A stretch of DNA of 64,000 bases, from NCBI RefSeq assembly GCF_041008525.1, contig NZ_JBFLUG010000021.1, forward strand, positions 1-64,000, read 5' to 3'. The translations under genes and the position numbers were made by a program. This document shows positions 1-8,514 of the stretch, piece after piece (position 1 is the first letter of the stretch; every line of letters begins with the position of its first letter). The notes under the pieces were generated by a model. It made no database searches. It was not told where the DNA came from and saw nothing but the letters and a program-made list of their open reading frames with translations. The DNA comes from Parafrankia sp041008525 (lineage in GTDB: Bacteria > Actinomycetota > Actinomycetes > Frankiales > Frankiaceae).

Positions 1-1
1 C

Positions 2-166
2 CGCGGCGCCACCCTGCGCACCCACCTGGTCAACATCCCCGCCCGCCTCGCTCGCCACGGCCGCGGACACATCACCCTGCACCTGCCCACCAGCTGGCAC
101 GCCGAGAACGCCCTGACCGGCCTGTTCCACGCCGTTCACGCGCTCCCACCCGCCCGCGCCGCCTGA
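2..166 (+). CDS. IS1380-like transposase, C-terminal 54 residues (5' end outside window)
   Basis: The reading frame is already open at base 2 and ends in TGA at 164-166. The peptide has the Arg/His-rich 'HLVNIPARLARHG..' and 'LHLPTSW' pattern that I associate with the extreme C-terminus of IS1380-family transposases. Only the tail is visible, so I cannot tell whether the element is intact. No clear terminal inverted repeat was recognised in the following 300 bases. An insertion sequence here agrees with the accessory character of the next 2 kb. The family assignment rests on recall of the C-terminal motif. Confidence 0.6.
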   Translation, partial: RGATLRTHLVNIPARLARHGRGHITLHLPTSWHAENALTGLFHAVHALPPARAA

Positions 167-474
167 ACACCACCACCACCCCGCGGCCCGACACGCACCC
201 GGTCAGCACCACCCGCCCCAGGCCCCCGATTCAGGACCCGGACACACCGCCCACGCGAGCGGCTGACCAGCCACACCCACACACGACTACCGAAAGTTAA
301 TAGTCGCTACAGATCGACTGGAATGAGCGCAGGAATCAAGCCGGTGCATCCAGGCTCAGGTGCGATGCGATATCGCAGGTAAGCGCACTTATCCCACGAC
401 GAACTTCACCATGTACCGCCCGACCGTCGGGCAGGTTCTGAACGTCACCCTCACGGCCCTCTGATCAGCTGGTT

Positions 475-516
475 ACGGCAGGTGGTGTGCCGGGGCGCGG
501 ACACACCACCTGCCGT
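475..516. terminator. Long inverted repeat, possible bidirectional terminator
   Basis: The left arm ACGGCAGGTGGTGTG is matched exactly by its reverse complement ending at 516. The loop is about six to twelve bases, depending on how the inner GCCG/CGGA bases are paired. There is no T-run on either side, so it is a GC-rich hairpin without a classical U-tract. It may end transcription of the element on the left or of the toxin-antitoxin operon arriving on the minus strand. Confidence 0.5.
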
Positions 517-674
517 GATCTGGACCAGCCGCCCTGACTCGTGGATGAGGCCGTGGGCCGGTGGGCCTGAACTGGCCATGGTGGGGTTGAACAGGATGAA
601 CCGCCACGGCAACCGCGTTCGTCGGCCACCGCCCTCGCCCTTCGCGTGCCCCAGGTAGACGTGGCGGCCCGTCA

Positions 675-771
675 GCGCGGGCGCGAGGCTGGACGGATGA
701 CCGAGGTCGAAGCGTGCGTCCTGGTTCCCGATCGCGGCGGATGCGCGAACGTGGGCGATCTGGCCGAATTT
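675..771 (+). pseudogene. Decayed partial copy of the start of the SCO4848-type membrane-protein gene
   Basis: This stretch aligns base for base with about 1618-1717, which spans the upstream bases and first codons of the intact gene at 1644. Shared blocks include gcgaggctgga, tcgaagcgtgcgtc and gtgggcgatctggcc. The copy has lost its reading frame and stops resembling the gene after the codons for 'WAIWPN'. It is a remnant left on the other side of the toxin-antitoxin pair. Confidence 0.6.
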
Positions 772-831
772 GTAGAGCATTCACTTATGACCTAGGTTCT
801 GCGCCGCTACGCCGAGGGTGGTCGGCAGAGA

Positions 832-1203
832 TCAGGGGATCAGCGGCAGTTTCCGGACCCGGGCAAGACGGTCGGTGAGGACGATCATGCTGCCGTCCTT
901 CAGTGCTTCTGCCAGCTGGTCAAGGTTCGCGAGGAGAAGCCGAAGCTGTTCGGCGGGGCGGCGACCACCTTCGCGGCGGAAGAGGATCACGGAAGGGCTG
1001 TCGAGTCCGCTCCGGGTGAGGATGCCGCCGAAGTCGGTATCGGCCGAGATCAGAACCCTTCGCTCGTCTCGCGCGAAGGCGAGGACGGTGGAGTCGTCGG
1101 CCGCGCCGAGTGCGACGTCTCGAACATGGAGAACGTCGTGCCCAGCCTCGCGGAGACCGGCCGCGAGAGTGTGCGACAGGTTGTTGTCGAGCAGGAAGCG
1201 CAC
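832..1203 (-). CDS. DUF5615 PIN-like toxin
   Basis: A protein of 123 residues beginning RFLLDNNLSHTLAAGL after a GTG start at 1203, five bases after the stop of the DUF433 gene. The N-terminal 'LLDNNLS' and the later 'SADTDFG' carry the acidic residues typical of DUF5615, a PIN-like fold found beside DUF433 antitoxins. By family knowledge it is probably a VapC-like ribonuclease toxin. A longer frame reaching upstream overlaps the antitoxin and was not used because the tight spacing favours 1203. It forms an operon with the gene at 1209-1439. Activity is inferred, not shown. Confidence 0.75.
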   Translation of the reverse strand: MRFLLDNNLSHTLAAGLREAGHDVLHVRDVALGAADDSTVLAFARDERRVLISADTDFGGILTRSGLDSPSVILFRREGGRRPAEQLRLLLANLDQLAEALKDGSMIVLTDRLARVRKLPLIP

Positions 1204-1208
1204 GTCAG

Positions 1209-1439
1209 TCAGGCTGGGATGATCAGCGGCAGCTGCTGCTCGCGGACGGCTTCGGCTCCGAATCGGAGCGCCTCGCGGATGTCGTCCCCATCGAGGTCCG
1301 GCAGCTCGGTGATGACCTCGGTGGCGGACATGCCGTCCGCGATCATTCCGACGACCGTTGCTACCGGGATGCGCAATCCACGGATGCAGGGAACGCCGCC
1401 CATCTGCGCCGGGTTCACCGTGATGCGGGTGAAGTGCAC
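1209..1439 (-). CDS. DUF433 antitoxin
   Basis: A 76-residue protein with the DUF433 hallmark 'RITVNPAQMGGVPCIRGLRIPV' region and a C-terminal helix ending in LPLIIPA. It starts at GTG 1439 behind a good ribosome site (GAGGGGG, seven bases upstream). DUF433 proteins are small helical DNA-binding proteins paired with DUF5615 toxins, and that partner follows five bases downstream. As antitoxin it should bind and neutralise the toxin and probably autoregulate the operon. The pair lies between two copies of the same host-gene sequence, which suggests acquisition by insertion. Confidence 0.8.
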   Translation of the reverse strand: MHFTRITVNPAQMGGVPCIRGLRIPVATVVGMIADGMSATEVITELPDLDGDDIREALRFGAEAVREQQLPLIIPA

Positions 1440-1643
1440 TGGCCACCCCCTCTCTTACTTCAGCATACGATGATCATGGTGGTCCTGAGGTGGTCGCCAC
1501 GAGACAGGCTGCAGGGGCGCGGCAGCGTGGTGCTCGTGGGCCCTGCGGCAGCCCGGGAGTTGGTGTCGCGTGCGTGTCCAGCTTCACGGCCCGCGGCAGC
1601 TCTCGATCGTCCCGTCCGCGCGTGCGGGTGCGAGGCTGGACCG

Positions 1644-1919
1644 GTGACTCTGTCGAAGCGTGCGTCGTGGTTCCTGATCGCGGTGGGTGTGTGGACGTGG
1701 GCGATCTGGCCTAATTTTCTCCGGAATATCTGGAACGATGACCGATCCTGGGATGACGGTCCGACCAGCTTCTTCACGGTCCACCTGGTCCTGACCGTCA
1801 CGTCTCTGGGCGTCGGCTCGGTCGTCGGCTGGCTCGGCATCCGAGGAGCTCGCGCGGGTCGTGTCGATGCCGCCGGCGATGTTGCTTCGTCTGACCAGCT
1901 GATTGGTTCAAGTCGTTGA
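1644..1919 (+). CDS. SCO4848-family small membrane protein
   Basis: A 91-residue protein starting 'TLSKRASWFLIAVGVWTWAIW' after GTG 1644. It has the family pattern of two transmembrane helices (about residues 8-22 and 41-65) separated by a loop with 'NIWND.RSWDDGP.SFF.VH'. This matches the SCO4848-type proteins of actinobacteria as I know them; their function is unknown. The frame is open further upstream, but family similarity begins at this start. It stands alone. A broken copy of its 5' end lies at 675-771 on the far side of the toxin-antitoxin genes. Confidence 0.75.
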   Translation: MTLSKRASWFLIAVGVWTWAIWPNFLRNIWNDDRSWDDGPTSFFTVHLVLTVTSLGVGSVVGWLGIRGARAGRVDAAGDVASSDQLIGSSR

Positions 1920-2002
1920 CATGGGAGTCGCGAGGTCGCCCCTGGGCCCTGGCGCGTGGCCGGTGCCTCCCACTCGCTGGCTGGTGACCGCGGGGTAGCC
2001 GG

Positions 2003-2623
2003 GTGGTAGGGGAGCTGGCTTCGGCCGCGGGATCTGTGACGGCTCGGCGTGGCATGGAGGGCGTCCCGGGTAGCACCGGGAGCGTGGATGCGTCTGAGCT
2101 GGACATCGTGGACCGCCCGGCTGCCTCCGCTCGGGGCTGGCGTGTCCCCCTGCTCGCGTTCGCGCGGAATCCTGCCGGTTCCATCTACGGGACGGTGGTG
2201 GCCGACTCGGTGCTGGCAGTGGAGTCCGAGCGCCAGACAAAGCTGAATGACCTGATCTACGCCGAGCTGATCACGGTGATCGTGTACTGGTTCGCCCACG
2301 TGTACGCCGACTTCCTGGGCTCGCCGCCGAGCGGGAGCCGCCGGGCGAGCCTGCACCGTCTCGCGGTGACGCTGGGCCATGAGTGGTCCCTGGTGACGGC
2401 GTCCTTCTTTCCGCTGGCCGCGGTGCTGCTGGCGGCGGCCGCCGGGGCGTCCATCCAGACAGCGGCCCTGGCGGGGATGTGGACCGGGGTGGCCGCGCTG
2501 GTGCTGTGGGGGCAGCTCGCCGGCCGTCGGGCCGGGCGCGGTGCCGTGGTCTCCCTCGTCTACGGAATGACCGCTGGCCTGTTCGGGCTCGCCCTGATCC
2601 TGCTGCGGGTGCTGCTGCACTGA
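2003..2623 (+). CDS. Hypothetical integral membrane protein
   Basis: A 206-residue protein. Residues 1-65 are soluble and low-complexity; the rest holds about four hydrophobic helices ('LITVIVYWFAHVYADF', 'FFPLAAVLLAAAAGA', 'LAGMWTGVAALVLWG', 'GMTAGLFGLALILLRVL'). No catalytic motif or family was recognised. The start is uncertain: GTG 2003 gives the full length, while an in-frame ATG at 2054 removes 17 residues; neither has a strong ribosome site. It converges on the dehydrogenase at 2673 and does not look part of that locus. Confidence 0.55.
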   Translation: MVGELASAAGSVTARRGMEGVPGSTGSVDASELDIVDRPAASARGWRVPLLAFARNPAGSIYGTVVADSVLAVESERQTKLNDLIYAELITVIVYWFAHVYADFLGSPPSGSRRASLHRLAVTLGHEWSLVTASFFPLAAVLLAAAAGASIQTAALAGMWTGVAALVLWGQLAGRRAGRGAVVSLVYGMTAGLFGLALILLRVLLH

Positions 2624-2672
2624 TCTGCGAGCACTGACCCGCGGGTGCCGTGCTGCGGGTGCTGGTCCTCGG

Positions 2673-3431
2673 TCAGGTGTTGCGGCCGCCGTTGACGCCG
2701 ATGATCTGGCCGGTGATGTAGCCGGCTTCCTCGAAGACGAGAAAGGCGCAGGCAGCGGAGATGTCCTCCGGGCGCCCGGCGCGGCGGACGGGTGTGCGGT
2801 CGATGACGGTCTGCGGGGGCGTCGCGAGGAAACCGGCCTGGGCGGTGCGCAGCATCGGGGTGTCGATGAAGCCCGGCGGGATGGTGTTGACGGTGATGCC
2901 GTTCGGGCCGAGTTCGAGGGCCAGGGCCTTGGTGAAACCGATGACGCCGGCCTTGGAGGCCACGTAATGGGTCATGTACGGCACACCGCTCTGGGCGCTG
3001 GAGGAGGAGATGTTGACGATCCGTCCCCAGCCGGCGTCGATCATGTCGGGGACGGCGGCCTGGCAGCAGTGGAACGTGCCGGTGAGGTTCACGGTCATGA
3101 TCGACGTCCACGTGTCGAGGGTGATGTCGAGGAAGCTGTCGTGGCCGGTCCTTCCGGCGGAGTTGACGAGGATGGCGATCGGGCCGAGGTGCTCCCGGAC
3201 CTCGTCCAGTGCCTGGTCGACGCTTGCACGGTCGGCCACGTCGACGCCGACGGCGTGGGCGGTGCCACCCGCGGCCTGGATCTCGGCGGCGACGCCCTTG
3301 GCGGGTGCCGCGTGGAGATCGAGGACCGCAACCCTGGCGCCGTCCTGGGCGAGCCGCAGTGCGCAGGAACGTCCGATGCCCGAAGCGCCGCCGGTCACGA
3401 CGGCGACTCTGCCCGCGAGTGTCTGGCCCAT
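2673..3431 (-). CDS. Short-chain dehydrogenase/reductase (copy 1)
   Basis: A classical SDR of 252 residues. It has the cofactor motif TGGASGIG at 13-20, an NAG-like 'NSAG' at 90-93, Asn115, Ser143, and the catalytic YVASK with Tyr156 and Lys160. Family members are NAD(P)-dependent alcohol or 3-oxoacyl reductases; the substrate cannot be read from sequence. ATG 3431 is preceded by GGAGGGG. The gene is a near duplicate of the dehydrogenase at 4223-4984: by my count 131 of the first 160 residues are identical, with divergence in the substrate loop near residues 95-106 and around 200-215. Its neighbours (VOC protein, Rieske oxygenase) suggest a role in breaking down a small hydroxylated compound. 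Confidence 0.85.
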   Translation of the reverse strand: MGQTLAGRVAVVTGGASGIGRSCALRLAQDGARVAVLDLHAAPAKGVAAEIQAAGGTAHAVGVDVADRASVDQALDEVREHLGPIAILVNSAGRTGHDSFLDITLDTWTSIMTVNLTGTFHCCQAAVPDMIDAGWGRIVNISSSSAQSGVPYMTHYVASKAGVIGFTKALALELGPNGITVNTIPPGFIDTPMLRTAQAGFLATPPQTVIDRTPVRRAGRPEDISAACAFLVFEEAGYITGQIIGVNGGRNT

Positions 3432-3791
3432 GTGGCGCCCCTCCAGTGTCAGCTTCCTGTTGCCCGCTCCGTCTACCGGATGGCCGGGATTCCTATTGTT
3501 TCCCAGCAAGGACGCCGATGGGCAGGATTGTCCGGCGAACAGGGGAGCAGAGGAGTGGGAGCGAATGGCTCGCGGGGTCTCGGTGCCCCGGCCGATGCGG
3601 GATGGAGGAAGGCCGTTCGGGTCGCGCACGGCTGACTGATCGTTTCTACAGTGAGGCACATCGCGCCGCGGGCGGCTTCGGCGGGCGGGCCTTCGAGGTT
3701 CTCCGGGGACGAATCTTCGGGGACGGGGCTGGCCGGGAGGGGTCCGCGGGACGTGATGTCGGTGGTCATCGGGTCAGCAGGGAGGACGTCA
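3432..3791. promoter_or_regulatory. Divergent intergenic region between dehydrogenase copy 1 and the VOC gene
   Basis: About 360 bases separate two divergent genes, so both promoters should lie here. I recognise no operator. The frame of the VOC gene remains open back to GTG 3651, but that extension has no family similarity. Confidence 0.4.
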
Positions 3792-4181
3792 ATGCCGTTC
3801 GACGGGGTGTCGCATGTGGGTCTGACAGTTCGGGACCTGGAGCGTAGCTGTGGCTGGTACACAGCGGTCCTGGAATGGAAGGAGCTGGTCCGCGGTCGAG
3901 GGGAGACGACGTCGTTCGCCCACGGTGTGCTTCCTGGCGGTCTCAGCGTCGTCCTGCGGCAGCACGACGAGAGCAGAGCGGAGCTGTTCGACGAGCGGCG
4001 CCCGGGGCTGGATCATCTCTCGTTCTCGGTGTCGGAGCGAGACGACCTGGACGGGCTGGAGAAGCGTCTCGCCGCGGCCGGCGCGGTCTTCACCCCGACC
4101 CAGGAGCTGCCGTTCGGCTGGCTGTTGGCCTTCCGTGACCCGGACAACATCGCTCTGGAGGCCATGCTTGGCCGGGGCTGA
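3792..4181 (+). CDS. VOC-superfamily (glyoxalase/bleomycin-resistance fold) protein
   Basis: A 129-residue single-domain protein with the paired beta-alpha-beta-beta-beta pattern of the vicinal-oxygen-chelate fold. Likely metal ligands are His8, His75 ('GLDHLSFSV') and Glu123 ('NIALEAM'). Such proteins include ring-cleavage dioxygenases, glyoxalases, epimerases and drug-binding proteins, and the exact reaction is not readable here. ATG 3792 follows a very good ribosome site (GGGAGGA). The gene lies between two duplicated dehydrogenase genes, on the opposite strand, in what looks like a small-molecule catabolic locus. Confidence 0.8.
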   Translation: MPFDGVSHVGLTVRDLERSCGWYTAVLEWKELVRGRGETTSFAHGVLPGGLSVVLRQHDESRAELFDERRPGLDHLSFSVSERDDLDGLEKRLAAAGAVFTPTQELPFGWLLAFRDPDNIALEAMLGRG

Positions 4182-4222
4182 GACGCCCGGCCGGCTCGGA
4201 TAGCTCGGCCGGCTCGGGTGTC

Positions 4223-4984
4223 TCAGGTGTTGCGGCCGCCGTTGACGCCGATGATCTGGCCGGTGATGTAGCCGGCCTCCTCGGAGGCGAGGAACGAACA
4301 GGCGGCGGCGATGTCCTCCGGGCGGCCGACGCGGCGGACCGGGGTACGGGCGGCGTGCTCGTCCACACTCGTCCCGAAACGGCCCTTCTTCTCGCTGTCG
4401 CGCAGCATCGGGGTGTCGACGAAGCCGGGCGGGATGGTGTTGACGGTGATGCCGTTCGGGCCGAGTTCGAGCGCCAGGGCCTTGGTGAAACCGATGACGC
4501 CGGCCTTGGAGGCCACGTAGTGGGTCATGTACGCCTGGCCGCTGTGGGCGCTGGACGAGGAGATGTTGACGATCCGCCCCCAGCCGGCCTCGATCATGTC
4601 AGGGACGGCGGCCTGGCAGCAGTGGAACGTCCCCGTGAGGTTCACGGTCATGATCGACGTCCACAGTTCGAGGGAGATGTTGAGGAAGCGGTTCGAGGCG
4701 GTCTTCCCGGCCGAGTTGACGAGGATGGCGATGGGGCCGAGGTGCTCACGGGTCTCGGCGAGGGCCGCGTCGACGCTCGCGCGGTCGGCGACGTCGACGC
4801 CGACGGCGAGTGCGGAGCCGCCCTCGGTCTGGATCTCGGCCGCGACCTCCTTGGCGTCGGCGGCGTTGAGGTCGAGCACGGCGACCCTGGCGCCGTCGCG
4901 GGCCAGCCGCAGCGCGCAGGAACGTCCGATGCCCGAGGCGCCGCCCGTGACGACGGCGACTCTGCCGATCTGTGATCCGGCCAT
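4223..4984 (-). CDS. Short-chain dehydrogenase/reductase (copy 2)
   Basis: A classical SDR of 253 residues with TGGASGIG at 13-20, Asn115, Ser143 and Tyr156/Lys160. It is a close paralogue of the gene at 2673-3431; even the last 50 bases of the two genes are practically identical, pointing to recent duplication or gene conversion. ATG 4984 has AAAGGA upstream. It lies 154 bases downstream of, and on the same strand as, the TetR-AKR fusion gene and may be cotranscribed with it. The substrate is unknown. The changed loop at 95-106 suggests the copies accept different substrates. Confidence 0.85.
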   Translation of the reverse strand: MAGSQIGRVAVVTGGASGIGRSCALRLARDGARVAVLDLNAADAKEVAAEIQTEGGSALAVGVDVADRASVDAALAETREHLGPIAILVNSAGKTASNRFLNISLELWTSIMTVNLTGTFHCCQAAVPDMIEAGWGRIVNISSSSAHSGQAYMTHYVASKAGVIGFTKALALELGPNGITVNTIPPGFVDTPMLRDSEKKGRFGTSVDEHAARTPVRRVGRPEDIAAACSFLASEEAGYITGQIIGVNGGRNT

Positions 4985-5138
4985 GTTCGTGTCCTTTCGA
5001 CGTCGACCGCCCGCGAGGTGAGCGTGCGGCGGAAGAGGATGCTGGCTGCGCTGGACATCCGTCACGGGCGGCGGGAGCCCACCCGGACGCTGGGCCCGGG
5101 CCTGCGCCGGTCCGGACGCCCGCCGGATCGGAGGCCGG

Positions 5139-6962
<1,824 letters not shown>

Positions 6963-7142
6963 GGCATCCCACCGCGCCGCCTGCGAGGCACGGTGCCGCC
7001 CCTGTCTCCGGCCACCGTCAGGCCTGATGGCAGGGGTGGTGGGCCGGCATCCAAGGGTGGTAGACCTAAACCGGACGGCATCGTATGTTTTCCTCCATCC
7101 CCTTTCCTCCAGCCCACCTGGTTGCAGTCACGGAGGCAGACC
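6963..7142. promoter_or_regulatory. Divergent promoter region, TetR-AKR / Rieske oxygenase
   Basis: 180 bases separate the two divergent start codons. A TetR-type operator would be expected here. The AT-richer part around 7055-7100 (ccaagggtggtagacctaaa, then tcgtatgttttcc) is the likely promoter core, but I could not define a clean palindrome. Confidence 0.4.
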
Positions 7143-8414
7143 ATGGCCCACTTCGCCAAGCCCGCCGAGGGCAGCTGGACAGAGCACTACCCCGATCTCG
7201 GGACGGGTCCGGTCTCCTTCGAGGACTCGATCTCCCCGGCGCACTACGAGCTCGAGCGCAGGGCGATCTTCCGGCGCACCTGGCTGAACGTGGGCCGGGT
7301 GGAGCAGATCGCCCGCGGGGGCGCCTACTTCACCAGGGAGATCCACGCCGCGAACGCTTCGGTGATCATCGTGAGGGACACCGACGGTGAGGTCCGCGCG
7401 TTCCACAACATCTGCCGGCACCGCGGCAACAAGCTGGTCTGGAACGACTTCCCGCAGGCGGAGACGAGCGGTTCGGCGCGGCAGTTCATCTGCAAGTACC
7501 ACGCCTGGCGTTACGGGCTGGACGGTGCGTGCACCTTCGTCCAGCAGGAATCCGAGTTCTTCGACCTCGACCGGTCGAAGTTCGGTCTCGTTCCCGTGCG
7601 GTGCGAGGTGTGGGAGGGGTTCATCTTCGTCAACTTCGACGACGAGGCCGCGCCGCTGCGCGACTATCTCGGTCGTTTCGCGGCCGGGCTTGAGGGCTAC
7701 CCGTTCGGTGAGATGACGGAGGTCTACCGCTACCGGGCCGACGTGGGCAGCAACTGGAAGCTCTACATCGACGCGTTCGCGGAGTTCTACCACGCCCCGG
7801 TCCTGCACGCGAAGCAGTACGTGGGCGAGGAGTCACGCAAGCTCCTGGGGTACGGCTACGAGTCGCTGCACTACGAGCTGGACGGTCTGCACTCCATGCA
7901 GTCCGCGTGGGGCGGTATGGCCCCGCCGCGGGACCTCAACATGGTGAAGCCGATCGAGCAGAAGCTGCGCAGCGGGAACTTCGGGCCGTGGGACCGCCCC
8001 GACATTCCCGGCCTGGACCCGCTGCCGCCGGGCGTCAATCCGGCCGGCCACAAGGCCTGGGGCCTCGACTCGTACGTCTTCTTCCCGAACTTCATGATTG
8101 TGGTGTGGGCACCGGGCTGGTACCTCACCTACCACTACTGGCCGACCGCCTACGATCGGCACATCTTCGAGGGCACCCTGTACTTCGTCCCGCCGAGGAC
8201 CCCGGGCGATCGACTGCGCCAGGAACTGGCCGCCGTGACGTTCAAGGAGTTCGCGCTGCAGGACTGCAACACCCTGGAGGCGACCCAGAAGATGCTGGAG
8301 ACCCGGGCCGTCTCGGAGTTCCCGCTCAACGACCAGGAACTCGCCGTCCGCCATCTGCACTGGGCCGCCGCCGAGCAGGTGGCCAGCTACCAGAAGCAGA
8401 CCGGGGCGTCCTGA
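7143..8414 (+). CDS. Rieske non-haem iron oxygenase, large (alpha) subunit
   Basis: A 423-residue oxygenase. The Rieske 2Fe-2S ligands are Cys91-x-His93 and Cys117-x2-His120. The mononuclear iron site is the 'AEFYHAPVLH' motif with His217 and His222, and a likely third ligand at Asp374. Family members hydroxylate or demethylate aromatic and related substrates using electrons from a ferredoxin and reductase, none of which is encoded nearby. ATG 7143 lies behind 'cggaggcagacc'. It is transcribed away from the TetR-AKR regulator; the two dehydrogenases and the VOC protein could process its product. The substrate is unknown. Confidence 0.88.
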   Translation: MAHFAKPAEGSWTEHYPDLGTGPVSFEDSISPAHYELERRAIFRRTWLNVGRVEQIARGGAYFTREIHAANASVIIVRDTDGEVRAFHNICRHRGNKLVWNDFPQAETSGSARQFICKYHAWRYGLDGACTFVQQESEFFDLDRSKFGLVPVRCEVWEGFIFVNFDDEAAPLRDYLGRFAAGLEGYPFGEMTEVYRYRADVGSNWKLYIDAFAEFYHAPVLHAKQYVGEESRKLLGYGYESLHYELDGLHSMQSAWGGMAPPRDLNMVKPIEQKLRSGNFGPWDRPDIPGLDPLPPGVNPAGHKAWGLDSYVFFPNFMIVVWAPGWYLTYHYWPTAYDRHIFEGTLYFVPPRTPGDRLRQELAAVTFKEFALQDCNTLEATQKMLETRAVSEFPLNDQELAVRHLHWAAAEQVASYQKQTGAS

Positions 8415-8514
8415 GCGGCCGGCGCCACCCGAAGCCGATGTGCATCGCGTGGTGAGGGCGGGGGTGCGCGTGCCGCAGTACCGGACTGTCGGTGGCGTTC
8501 GGTAGACAGGGGGC

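Larger units (their letters stand above)
167..831. other. Gene-poor stretch after the insertion sequence
   Basis: I see no credible gene here. It holds a strong hairpin (475-516) and a degenerate copy of the start of the SCO4848-type gene (675-771). The open frames across 451-784 are short, overlap each other and have no recognisable domain. Confidence 0.6.

Noticed and set aside
473..784. Two overlapping small minus-strand frames
   Set aside because: They cross the hairpin and the decayed gene copy, have no ribosome site or domain, and share similarity only with antisense of the SCO4848-type gene.
1460..2620. A 386-codon minus-strand frame across the small membrane-protein genes
   Set aside because: Composition is typical antisense shadow (Arg, Gln, His, Pro) and the plus strand holds recognisable membrane proteins.
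4182..4222. Imperfect inverted repeat between the VOC gene and dehydrogenase copy 2 as a terminator
   Set aside because: The arms pair only in patches and there is no T-run. It may function as one, but the evidence is too weak to list.
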